DNA of 19,124 nucleotides from Legionellales bacterium (GTDB taxonomy: Bacteria > Pseudomonadota > Gammaproteobacteria > Eutrophobiales > Eutrophobiaceae). The first letter of the stretch is position 1. Every line of letters starts with the position of its first letter. The notes below the pieces were generated by a model. The model was not told where the DNA came from. It saw only the letters and a program-made list of their open reading frames with translations, and did no database searches. This document shows positions 1 through 7,028 of this stretch, in pieces. Made by a program: the position numbers and the translations under genes. The stretch is taken from positions 30,227 to 49,350 of the forward strand of contig PBJS01000022.1 of assembly GCA_002721165.1 (NCBI GenBank), read 5' to 3'.

Positions 1-135
1 AAAAATAATGAGCCAATAAGAATAATAGAAGATATGAAATTATCAGAAATTGATACTGATCCGAAAAAACTAGTAGTCTTGCCTTTAATGATCAAAGGTG
101 CTGATGGGGTTCCAGTTAATATTATTGCTTTCTAA
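1..135 (+). CDS. C-terminal fragment of a probable cyclase-family (kynurenine formamidase-like) hydrolase
   Basis: An open frame runs from the window edge to a TAA at 133-135, giving 44 residues; the rest of the gene lies outside. The tail contains LPLMIKGADGVPVNIIAF, which resembles the usual C-terminus of the metal-dependent cyclase/arylformamidase family (a final strand 'lPLkikGadGaPvr' before the stop). The segment before it, IEDMKLSEID, also fits ('EDMNLSEI' is common there). Family members are Zn/Mn hydrolases with an N-terminal HxGTHxD motif, which cannot be checked here. Its last 14 bases overlap the 3' end of the aldolase gene on the other strand. Recognition rests on a short C-terminal tail, so the family call is moderate; that the frame is coding is more likely than not, given the good match. 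Confidence 0.55.
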   Translation, partial: KNNEPIRIIEDMKLSEIDTDPKKLVVLPLMIKGADGVPVNIIAF

Positions 136-883
136 TTTCCGAAAGCGTCTTATCTAAAACTGAATCCAAAATTCTTATATCTAAACTAAATGCAATAAAT
201 TTAAAACCTTCTTTTATTCTATCCTTTAATTCAGCAAGTTCTGGCTCGATAACATGTATTCCGCCTGACTTACCAAGCCTTTTAGCCGTATCCATAACTA
301 GGTTAATCGCTTCTACATAATCTTTATTTTCAAACTGACCAGGTATTCCCATACTTGCTGTAAGGTCATATGGACCAAGTAAAAAAGCATCGATACTCTC
401 ATGAGATAAAATTGTTTCAATGTTGTTAACTGAATCGATGTGTTCGATTTGCGGGATAACGACTACCTCATCATTGATATTGCTCATATATTTATTAAAA
501 TTAGCGCCGTATTCTTGTGCCCTTGCTAATCCAACTCCACGATTACCTCTCGGTGGATACAATATATATCGATTAATATCATCGATATCATTAGCATTTT
601 TAACCATAGGGATAATTACTCCATGAGCTCCCGCATCCATAACCCGTTTTATTTGAACTTCGTCTATCGATGATAAGCGTACTAACGGTGATATACCTTT
701 TAATTCTATAATTCTTATCAATTCTTCAGTTTCTCTCATTGTAATAACACTATGCTCTAGGTCCACTGCAATCCAATCAAAGTTTGCATTCGCAAATATT
801 TCTGCAATAGCAGGATGATAAAGTGTTATCCAGCCTCCAACTAATAACTCACCACTTTTTATTTTCTTTTTAAGATTATTCAT
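122..883 (-). CDS. HpcH/HpaI family class II aldolase
   Basis: This 253-residue protein is a full-length HpaI-type, metal-dependent pyruvate aldolase. Family members cleave or form 4-hydroxy-2-oxo acids or 2-keto-3-deoxy sugar acids. Residues known from E. coli HpaI are in place: the general base H44 in VDLEHS, R69 in LVRL, and the metal ligands E147 (PQIEH) and D173 (GPYDLT). The start ATG overlaps the end of the methyltransferase gene by 8 bases (ATGAATAA), which suggests translational coupling and membership of the ops-led unit. Being last in a polysaccharide unit, it may act on a keto-deoxy sugar or supply a small acid, but the substrate cannot be read from the sequence. Its stop codon lies inside the end of the convergent plus-strand gene. 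Confidence 0.9.
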   Translation of the reverse strand: MNNLKKKIKSGELLVGGWITLYHPAIAEIFANANFDWIAVDLEHSVITMRETEELIRIIELKGISPLVRLSSIDEVQIKRVMDAGAHGVIIPMVKNANDIDDINRYILYPPRGNRGVGLARAQEYGANFNKYMSNINDEVVVIPQIEHIDSVNNIETILSHESIDAFLLGPYDLTASMGIPGQFENKDYVEAINLVMDTAKRLGKSGGIHVIEPELAELKDRIKEGFKFIAFSLDIRILDSVLDKTLSEIRKQ

Positions 884-1649
884 TTATTTTCTGTCCGACA
901 GCGTATAAATATTTACCAGACCTTTTGTCCATATATTTATGAAAAAAAGGATTTACAAAGAAATTTAGCCAATTTAAACAATTAGGAATAAACTCTTTTA
1001 AACTATCTCTGCACAAACTTTTTTTATTTATTATTGTTTTTAAACCAAATTTAGTAAAAAAACTATCAATTGCACTACAAGTAAATGATTGTAAATGTTG
1101 GCTGTGTAAAAATATACATAAACAATCAGGACAAACTTTTAACTTTTGATTTAAATTTTCTTCAAATCTTGTTGTTAAAAATAAAATACCGCCAGGTTTT
1201 AATACTCGAGACATTTCAAGAAATGCAGACTCTAAATCTTCGTTTAATAAATGTTCAATTGTCTGTGTTGATATTACTACATCAAAAAAATTTTCATCGA
1301 GTCCGGTATCAATTATTTCACCCTTAGAAAATTTTAATTTAGGATGAATTGATTTTGATTTTTCAATCCTGTCTGTGGATATATCGATACCATAACAATC
1401 AAAGCCTAATTCTTGATGTATTCTTTCTAGTAAATCACCAGAACCAGAACCGATATCTAAAATTTTTATATTCCCTGATGTTAAATACTTTCTTTTCAAA
1501 GATTTTAGTTCATTTAATATAAAACCCGAAGCCTTAACAGAAAACCACGGAGTAACCGGATCAATGTTCCCAAATACATCCCAATATTCAGTAATCTTCT
1601 TTTTATCCCACTCTACGTTATGTGGTTTTCGTTCTATTTTATTTGACAT
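876..1649 (-). CDS. Class I SAM-dependent methyltransferase with a putative zinc site
   Basis: The 257-residue protein has the Rossmann-fold methyltransferase signature. Motif I is LDIGSGSGD (residues 64-72), the acidic end of strand 2 is YGIDIS (86-91), motif II is FDVVISTQTIEH (122-133) and motif III is RVLKPGGILFLTT (148-160). A cluster C173-PDC176 with C178, H182 and H185 resembles the CPxC...H...H insert of several sugar or surface-polymer methyltransferases and may bind zinc. The gene starts four bases after the aminotransferase stop and overlaps the aldolase start. The context suggests methylation of a (deoxy)amino sugar or glycan intermediate, but methyltransferase substrate cannot be inferred reliably. 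Confidence 0.85.
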   Translation of the reverse strand: MSNKIERKPHNVEWDKKKITEYWDVFGNIDPVTPWFSVKASGFILNELKSLKRKYLTSGNIKILDIGSGSGDLLERIHQELGFDCYGIDISTDRIEKSKSIHPKLKFSKGEIIDTGLDENFFDVVISTQTIEHLLNEDLESAFLEMSRVLKPGGILFLTTRFEENLNQKLKVCPDCLCIFLHSQHLQSFTCSAIDSFFTKFGLKTIINKKSLCRDSLKEFIPNCLNWLNFFVNPFFHKYMDKRSGKYLYAVGQKINE

Positions 1650-1653
1650 GACA

Positions 1654-2787
1654 TTAAAAACTAGTCTCTAATGGCTTTCCTTCCCAACTATCAATGAGGG
1701 ATATTATATATTGGAGCGCCTCACGGCCTAAGTTACTACTTGAGGGTAAGGAAACTAAACTTTGATCTATTGAGTCTGTTACGCCTACTAAATAATTTGG
1801 ATACTTCTCGTACAACTTTTGTTTTGAAAGTGATTCCCAAAATAATTTAGCTTCTACTCCATTTTCATTGAGATAATTTATTAGTAATTTAGCGTCCTTA
1901 TCTGAAGCTGTTAACACCGAATAGAGCCAACAGTTACTTTCTGCCTCACTATTTCTTGGCATTGCTACCAAATCTTTTCTTGAGTGTATTGCTTTATCAT
2001 ATTGTTCTGCAATAGTATGTTTATTTCTAACCATCTTATCTAATCGTTCCAGTTGCGCTAAACCGACCGCAGCATTCAGGTTGCTCATTTTGAAATTGAA
2101 CCCTACTGTATCATAATTGTATTTATCGCCCATCTTGCCTTGAGAACTTATCTTTTTTGCCAATGCTGCCCATTTCTGACTATTAGTTACAATCATCCCG
2201 CCGGCACCAGCTGTTAATGTTTTATTTCCATTAAAACTGAATACACCAAGATCTCCAAACTGACCAACTGATTTTCCATAATATTTTGAGCCAATAGCAG
2301 CTGCTGCGTCTTCTATAACTAATACATTAAATTTGTCACATATTTTTCTAAGCTTATACATATCGGCCGGATGGCCAAGCGCATGTACAGCTATAACTGC
2401 AGTTATTTTTTTACCTTCCTTAGATATTACTTTCTCAACAAGATTAACATCAATATTCCAAGTTTTTATATCAATATCAACAAAGTATGGAATTGCTCCT
2501 GCCATAAGAACAGCATTTGCTGTTGCTGAAAAAGTCCAATCTGGAACAATTACATAATCTCCTGGTTTAACTCCGGCAACAATTAAGGATAAATAGAGGC
2601 CTGATGTAGCATTTGCGGTGGCTACAGAAAATTTACACTCTGCATATGTAGCTATCTTCTTTTCGAACTCTTCAATAAATGGGCCGGCTGAGGAAATCCA
2701 ATTATCACTAATGCATTTGCTAAGATATTTTAATTCGTTTTCGCCTAAATCGGGTTCTAGCAATGGTATTCTTGTTTTATTTTTCAT
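1654..2787 (-). CDS. DegT/DnrJ/EryC1/StrS (LegC-like) sugar aminotransferase
   Basis: This PLP-dependent aminotransferase of the DegT/StrS family would transfer an amino group, usually from glutamate, to a nucleotide-linked keto-sugar. The pyridine-binding aspartate lies in VIEDAAAAIG (D161 counting from the upstream TTG), and the Schiff-base lysine is K190 in FSFNGNKTLTAGAGG. The N-terminal layout (IPLLEPDLGENELKYL...NWIS) is typical of the LegC-like subgroup. I start it at the ATG at 2787 (377 aa) rather than at the TTG directly upstream at 2790; neither has a clear Shine-Dalgarno. Directly after a LegB-like 4,6-dehydratase, the usual role would be C4 amination of a UDP-4-keto-6-deoxy-HexNAc. 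The exact product is unknown because the later pathway enzymes are not in the window. Confidence 0.9.
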   Translation of the reverse strand: MKNKTRIPLLEPDLGENELKYLSKCISDNWISSAGPFIEEFEKKIATYAECKFSVATANATSGLYLSLIVAGVKPGDYVIVPDWTFSATANAVLMAGAIPYFVDIDIKTWNIDVNLVEKVISKEGKKITAVIAVHALGHPADMYKLRKICDKFNVLVIEDAAAAIGSKYYGKSVGQFGDLGVFSFNGNKTLTAGAGGMIVTNSQKWAALAKKISSQGKMGDKYNYDTVGFNFKMSNLNAAVGLAQLERLDKMVRNKHTIAEQYDKAIHSRKDLVAMPRNSEAESNCWLYSVLTASDKDAKLLINYLNENGVEAKLFWESLSKQKLYEKYPNYLVGVTDSIDQSLVSLPSSSNLGREALQYIISLIDSWEGKPLETSF

Positions 2788-2804
2788 CAAGAAATTTAAA
2801 ATAA

Positions 2805-3809
2805 TTAAAATGAGTAACTGCTATATGCTCTAACTTTTTTATCTTTGATTTGATTCTTCCACCAATCGATTGTTAACTTCAAACCATCTTCTAATTTTAT
2901 TTTTGGTTCCCAGTTAACAATTTGTCTAAACCTATCTGTTGACGCTATAAGTTCAAAGACTTCTGATTTTTCTGGACGGAATCTATCTTCATCAGTTTTT
3001 ATTGCCTTTTTACTACCAGTTAACTTAAGTAAACATTCAATCATTTCTGATATCGATATTGATGTTCCTGTTCCAATATTATGCGGGACACCGTAATCAA
3101 ATCCTGAATTTACTCCAGCCAAAATGAATGCTGAAACTGTATCTGAAACATAATTAAAGTCGCGTTTAGGCTTGGTTGAGCCTAAGTGTATCTCATCACA
3201 TCTCGGATCTAATATTTGACGAATTGCTGATGAAATAACCGCGCGTTCACTTTGACGAGGACCATAAGTATTAAATGGCCGAAGAATAACAACAGGCAAT
3301 GAAAAACAGCGTGCATAGGAATCAGCCATCATATCAGCCCCAATCTTTGATGCAGAATAAGGTGATTGTCCTTGATAAGGATGATCTTCGGATATTGGTG
3401 TTGTGATTGCTGTCCCGTAAACTTCACTTGTTGATGTATGTATAACTCGCTCTACATTATGTATTTTTGATGATTCAAATACATTTATGCTGCCAGAAAT
3501 ATTTGTTTGTACAAATGAGTCTACGGATTTATACGAAAATGGAATTGATATTAAAGCCGCCAGGTGGAATACAATATCTTTACCTTTGACTAAATTACTT
3601 ACAAAACTATTATCTCTTATATCTCCGCTAACAATATTAATTGAGTTTCTAGTGTGACTATCTATATCATCAAGCCAACCATAAGAGTCAAATGAATTAT
3701 ATAATGATAATGCTGTAACATTAGCATTGTTTTTAACTAGTTCTTCGACTAAATGAGAGCCTATAAAACCATCTGCCCCCGTTACTAACACTTTTTTTCC
3801 TGTATACAT
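2805..3809 (-). CDS. LegB-like NAD-dependent nucleotide-sugar 4,6-dehydratase (SDR)
   Basis: Extended short-chain dehydrogenase with the NAD motif GADGFIGS (residues 11-18), HLAAL, the TSTSEVYG strand and the catalytic pair Y151 and K155 in PYSASK. The early segment YNSFDSYGWLD is characteristic of the LegB-type UDP-GlcNAc 4,6-dehydratases found with LegC aminotransferases, which make 4-keto-6-deoxy sugars. I choose the ATG at 3809 (334 aa). A GTG at 3821 is in frame, but it forms part of GTGAG, which sits seven bases before the ATG and looks like its Shine-Dalgarno; proteins of this family also normally begin just before KKVLVTG. It is the first gene after the ops element (22 bases from ops to ATG) and is followed 17 bases later by its partner aminotransferase. 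Confidence 0.88.
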   Translation of the reverse strand: MYTGKKVLVTGADGFIGSHLVEELVKNNANVTALSLYNSFDSYGWLDDIDSHTRNSINIVSGDIRDNSFVSNLVKGKDIVFHLAALISIPFSYKSVDSFVQTNISGSINVFESSKIHNVERVIHTSTSEVYGTAITTPISEDHPYQGQSPYSASKIGADMMADSYARCFSLPVVILRPFNTYGPRQSERAVISSAIRQILDPRCDEIHLGSTKPKRDFNYVSDTVSAFILAGVNSGFDYGVPHNIGTGTSISISEMIECLLKLTGSKKAIKTDEDRFRPEKSEVFELIASTDRFRQIVNWEPKIKLEDGLKLTIDWWKNQIKDKKVRAYSSYSF

Positions 3810-3830
3810 TTTATATCTCACTTAAATTAA

Positions 3831-3859
3831 GCACGCTACCGCCCTATGGTTCCTAGCTA
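3831..3859 (-). promoter_or_regulatory. ops element within a JUMPstart-like leader (RfaH recruitment site)
   Basis: Read on the minus strand, bases 3844-3831 are GGGCGGTAGCGTGC. This contains the 12-base ops core GGCGGTAGCGTG (3843-3832) known from E. coli and Salmonella surface-polysaccharide operons. Upstream, TAGCT (3859-3855) lies exactly ten bases before GGGCGG, as I recall it for the enterobacterial JUMPstart sequence (TAGCT...GGGCGGTAGCGTG). The element sits between the regulator stop and the dehydratase start, in the correct orientation, and a rfaH gene is encoded about 700 bases upstream. Known function: RNA polymerase pauses at ops and exposes a non-template DNA hairpin; RfaH is loaded, suppresses termination and aids ribosome recruitment. 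A convincing promoter immediately upstream was not found, so transcription may come from the regulator gene or farther back. Confidence 0.92.
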
Positions 3860-3891
3860 AAGACCCATATAAAATTACTTTTACTAAACTA

Positions 3892-4497
3892 CTAACTCTT
3901 TTTAATTCCTAAAATTGAAGGAACTAATATTTTTTCACTTTGATAGTTATTTGTTGTTTCTGTATAAATTTCAAATGGATCTTCCAATGAGGTTATTATG
4001 CAAGCATCAAATTCATCTGCATCATCAATACTTTCCCACATCGGAAAACCGAGAAAGAAACTTTGTTTGCTTTTTTTGTCAACCGTTCCGACAATTGTGA
4101 TTTTCTTTTCCGATGCGCGTATTGATGCAATTTCAGCTAATTCAGATTTACCGCATAACAAAATTCGTTCCCAATTATTTTTTTTACAAATTTCGAATAC
4201 TTCGTTTAAGGAATCGCCGGCATTACGATAAAAATTAAATGAGGATGTTAGGTATTCACCAGTCAACCTACTTTTTTCTGAAAAACCCTTTGGTGTTAGG
4301 TAATATAAGTAACGATTCGCTGGCGCTTGGGTAATTTTAATCAAACCTTTATTAGCGCATCGTTTTAAATATAAATTTGCGAGGCCAAGCGCTACATCAA
4401 GCCGATTAGCGATGTGTCTTTGAGTAACATCCTCTTTATTTTCAATGGCTTCTAGAATACTCAGTGTTGCCGCATTCTCTTTCTGTTTTTTGTTCAT
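3892..4497 (-). CDS. EPS-associated winged-helix regulator with C-terminal Rossmann-like domain
   Basis: The N-terminal half (about residues 8-85) is a MarR-like winged helix. The recognition region is VTQRHIANRLDVALGLANLY, followed by a CANKGLIKI turn and a wing ending in YLYYLTPKGFSEKSRLT. That ending is typical of the EPS-associated MarR group. Residues 109-172 (ERILLCGKSELAEIASI...) look like a small Rossmann fold reminiscent of the PglD/NeuD N-terminal nucleotide-sugar-binding domain, so effector sensing is possible (inference). I start it at the ATG at 4497 (201 aa). An in-frame TTG at 4527 would extend it by ten residues, but it lies inside the operator and has no ribosome site. Placed between rfaH and ops, it probably controls the polysaccharide genes and itself. 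DNA target and effector are not known. Confidence 0.8.
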   Translation of the reverse strand: MNKKQKENAATLSILEAIENKEDVTQRHIANRLDVALGLANLYLKRCANKGLIKITQAPANRYLYYLTPKGFSEKSRLTGEYLTSSFNFYRNAGDSLNEVFEICKKNNWERILLCGKSELAEIASIRASEKKITIVGTVDKKSKQSFFLGFPMWESIDDADEFDACIITSLEDPFEIYTETTNNYQSEKILVPSILGIKKS

Positions 4498-4536
4498 AAT
4501 ATGAACAGTATACACGCGTGTGTTCAAAATATGAAC
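4492..4536 (-). promoter_or_regulatory. Operator pair and candidate promoter of the winged-helix regulator
   Basis: Two copies of a 15-base dyad lie 30 bases apart, about three helical turns. They are GTTCATAATATGAAC (4492-4506, dyad GTTCAT-n3-ATGAAC) and GTTCAAAATATGAAC (4522-4536). Between them is a perfect ten-base palindrome, ACACGCGTGT (4512-4521). On the minus strand a -10-like TATACT (4512-4507) follows a weak -35-like TTCATA (4535-4530) with a 17-base gap. The upstream dyad covers that -35, and the downstream dyad covers the probable transcription start and the ATG. This is the layout expected of an autorepressor operator. With so little room between the -10 and the ATG, the mRNA would be leaderless or nearly so; no Shine-Dalgarno is visible. 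The repeats are seen directly; the binding protein is inferred. Confidence 0.65.
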
Positions 4537-4558
4537 TACTGGTGTAAGTTATAAGTTC

Positions 4559-5059
4559 TTAGGTGGTTTTTTCAATAAGAGATTGATTTAATTGTACTTT
4601 TATGTATTTTTCAGCAATATTTAGTAGCACAACGACACGATCTTCAGCGTTCTGACTAAATAAGGTAGCCTCGTAACCTTCAAATGGCCCTTCTATGATA
4701 AGTATTTGGTCGCCTTTTTTTAACTTTTTACTCGGCAGATCATGATAACCTTCATCGGCTTCATTCTCTTTAAGTCTAATAATAAGATTTTCGGGTACTT
4801 TTGCTGGTGCCATACCAAACTTTACAAGGTTAGATACACCAATAGTTGACCTGATAGGACCCCAGTCGTCTGTTTGGTCGCTAAGATATATAAATAGATA
4901 TCTGGGAAACATTGGCTGAATTGATCTTTGTGTACGACCACGCTTCTTTATTCTACCCAAAACTAGCGGTAAATAAGTTTCATAGCCCTGCCTTTCTAAG
5001 TGCTCCTTAGCAAGTTTTTCTTCCTTCGGCTTTGAGTATATTAAATACCAAGATTTCAT
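4559..5059 (-). CDS. rfaH: Transcription anti-termination/translation factor RfaH
   Basis: At 166 residues it matches RfaH (162 in E. coli) along its whole length. The N-terminal NGN domain begins SWYLIYSKPKEEKLAKEHLE and carries PMFPRYLFI (49-57). The RSTIGVSNLVKFG stretch (70-82) corresponds to the ATRGVSHFVRFG stretch of the E. coli protein, and the C-terminal KOW part has KKGDQILIIEGPFEGYEA (114-131). RfaH is a NusG paralogue that binds RNA polymerase paused at ops, prevents Rho-dependent and intrinsic termination in long surface-polymer operons, and contacts ribosomal protein S10 after refolding of the KOW domain. It starts nine bases after the cysC stop, at the end of the sugar-nucleotide operon. 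Unusually, it sits in the same locus as its target element. Confidence 0.93.
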   Translation of the reverse strand: MKSWYLIYSKPKEEKLAKEHLERQGYETYLPLVLGRIKKRGRTQRSIQPMFPRYLFIYLSDQTDDWGPIRSTIGVSNLVKFGMAPAKVPENLIIRLKENEADEGYHDLPSKKLKKGDQILIIEGPFEGYEATLFSQNAEDRVVVLLNIAEKYIKVQLNQSLIEKTT

Positions 5060-5068
5060 TTTGAAAAA

Positions 5069-5689
5069 TTATTTTCGAATTGATGTAATAATTTTTTTTT
5101 CTAAAATATAAGTGAGCAATTTTTCAAGACATTGTTCAATTGACAGTGAATGTGTTTTTAAAATTAATTCGGGGCTTTTTGGTATTTCGTAAGGAGATGA
5201 TATACCTGTAAATTCTGGTATTTCACCTTTACGAGCTTTCTTATAAAGTCCTTTTACATCACGTGATTCACATATCTCTAAAGGGCAATCACAATAAATT
5301 TCAATAAAGTCATTGCCTCCTACTAATTCTCTTGCAATCCTTCTATCATTGATAAATGGTGAAATAAATGCCGTTATAACAATCGAACCTGCATTCATCA
5401 TAAGCTTACTGACTTCGCCTATACGCCTAATATTTTCAACTCTATCATTATCTGAGAAACCAAGATCATTACAAAGACCTTGACGTATATTGTCTCCATC
5501 TAAAACGAAAGTCCTTACTTTATTTTCATGTAAAGTTTTTTCTAGCGCATAAGCTAAAGTTGATTTCCCGGAACCAGATAGTCCAGTAAACCATACTACT
5601 ACGCTTTTATGGCCATTCATCTCTTCTCTATCTTTACGATAAACTGCAGGCTCTTGTAAAACGGTATATTGATTTGTTATTTTGCTCAT
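5069..5689 (-). CDS. cysC: Adenylylsulfate (APS) kinase
   Basis: The 206-residue protein has the P-loop GLSGSGKST (36-44), the LDGDNIRQGLCNDLGFSDNDR segment that binds APS (59-79), ITAFISPFINDRR (105-117) and the YCDCPLEICESRDVKGLYKKAR segment (132-153). It would phosphorylate APS to PAPS with ATP. It is a stand-alone kinase, not fused to a sulfurylase. It lies between ugd and rfaH with nine-base gaps on both sides, so it is co-transcribed with sugar-nucleotide genes. This hints that PAPS is needed for sulfation of the surface glycan as well as, or instead of, sulfate assimilation. No sulfotransferase or cysDN is in this window, so that reading is inference. Confidence 0.93.
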   Translation of the reverse strand: MSKITNQYTVLQEPAVYRKDREEMNGHKSVVVWFTGLSGSGKSTLAYALEKTLHENKVRTFVLDGDNIRQGLCNDLGFSDNDRVENIRRIGEVSKLMMNAGSIVITAFISPFINDRRIARELVGGNDFIEIYCDCPLEICESRDVKGLYKKARKGEIPEFTGISSPYEIPKSPELILKTHSLSIEQCLEKLLTYILEKKIITSIRK

Positions 5690-5698
5690 AAAGAATTC

Positions 5699-7003
5699 TT
5701 ATCGTCCTACAGAAAAATAATCAAAGCCATAGTCTTGCATTTCTTTCGGTTCATAAACATTTCTAAGATCAATGAATACAGGGGTATTCAGTTTTTCTTT
5801 GACTATTAGCATATCCATGTTTCTATATACATTCCACTCGGTCATTAACACAACCGCATCAGTTCCTTCCATTGATTTGTAAATATCATCAAAATACTCG
5901 ACTGATGATGGTAATATTTTTTTAGCTTCTTCTACACCTTTAGGATCATGGGCATTTATTTTAATACCCCTTTTAATTAATTCTGGCAATATAGTAAGTG
6001 ATGGAGCATCACGCATATCATCAGTTTCCGGCTTGAACGTTAGCCCTAGAATAGCTATTTTCTTAGTATCTGCATTTTCACCAATCGCGTGACATATTTT
6101 CTCAATCATTCTCATTTTTTGTATTTCATTTACTTCTATAACTGTCTCAACAATCCGAGAAGATATTCCATTTTCACTAGCAATTCTTGCTAGTGCCTTT
6201 GTATCTTTGGGAAAACAGGAACCGCCATAACCTGGACCCGGGTGTAAAAATTTACGCCCAATACGGTTATCTAATCCCATCCCTCTTGCAACAGCATGTA
6301 TATCTGCACCAGTTTTTTCACATATCATTGACATTTCATTTATGAAACTTATTTTTGTGGCCAAGAAAGCATTTGATGCATATTTAATTAATTCAGCGCT
6401 CTCTAGATCAGTTGATATTATTGGTGCTTCTATTAAATTGGTTGGTCGATATAGTTCTCGCAATAAATTTTCTGACCGTTTATTTTCAACGCCAATAACA
6501 ACTCTATCAGGACGCATAAAATCTGAGATTGCTGCACCCTCCCTTAAAAATTCTGGATTTGATGCTACGTCAAAATCAGCATCCGGATTTAGATCGCTTA
6601 TAATTTTTTTTACATTTCTTGCTGTGCCAACTGGGACAGTTGACTTGTCTACCACTACAGTATATCCCTCTAATAGCGGAGCTAAATCTTCTGCCGCCTG
6701 ATAAACATAGCTTAAATCAGCATGGCCATCGCCTCTTCTTGCCGGAGTACCTACAGCTATAAATATTAAATCAGAACTTGGGATAGAATCACCCAGATTA
6801 TATGAAAAGGAAAGTCTGTTCTCGTTTATATTCTTCTTTAATAATGACTCAAGGCCAGGCTCATAAATAGGAACATTAGCTTTCATTAACTTATCAATTT
6901 TTTCCTTATCTAAGTCACAACAAACAACATTTACACCAAACTCTGCAAAACATACGCCTGATACAAGTCCAACATAACCACAACCTAAAACTGTAACTTT
7001 CAT
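5699..7003 (-). CDS. ugd: UDP-glucose 6-dehydrogenase
   Basis: This 434-residue enzyme oxidises UDP-glucose to UDP-glucuronate with two NAD+. Visible motifs are the N-terminal GCGYVGL (7-13), VGTPARRGDGHADLSYV (84-100), the STVPVGT segment (121-127), SNPEFLREG (148-156), and the catalytic cysteine C263 in PGYGGSCFPKDTKAL. The C-terminal UDP-binding part has LGLTFKPETDDMRDAPS. Length and motif order are normal for the Ugd/KfiD/TuaD family. It lies 25 bases after the TviB-like dehydrogenase and nine bases before cysC. Its product would be the substrate for the UDP-glucuronate 4-epimerase encoded upstream in the same apparent operon, giving UDP-galacturonate. Confidence 0.95.
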   Translation of the reverse strand: MKVTVLGCGYVGLVSGVCFAEFGVNVVCCDLDKEKIDKLMKANVPIYEPGLESLLKKNINENRLSFSYNLGDSIPSSDLIFIAVGTPARRGDGHADLSYVYQAAEDLAPLLEGYTVVVDKSTVPVGTARNVKKIISDLNPDADFDVASNPEFLREGAAISDFMRPDRVVIGVENKRSENLLRELYRPTNLIEAPIISTDLESAELIKYASNAFLATKISFINEMSMICEKTGADIHAVARGMGLDNRIGRKFLHPGPGYGGSCFPKDTKALARIASENGISSRIVETVIEVNEIQKMRMIEKICHAIGENADTKKIAILGLTFKPETDDMRDAPSLTILPELIKRGIKINAHDPKGVEEAKKILPSSVEYFDDIYKSMEGTDAVVLMTEWNVYRNMDMLIVKEKLNTPVFIDLRNVYEPKEMQDYGFDYFSVGR

Positions 7004-7028
7004 CAGATTTATTACCTTTTCCCTATCT

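Noticed and set aside
3810..3821. GTG start at 3821 for the LegB-like dehydratase
   Set aside because: The GTGAG at this point fits better as the Shine-Dalgarno of the ATG at 3809, and the family begins just before KKVLVTG.
4498..4527. TTG start at 4527 for the winged-helix regulator
   Set aside because: The extra ten codons coincide with the operator dyads and palindrome and show no ribosome site; the ATG at 4497 begins the recognisable domain.
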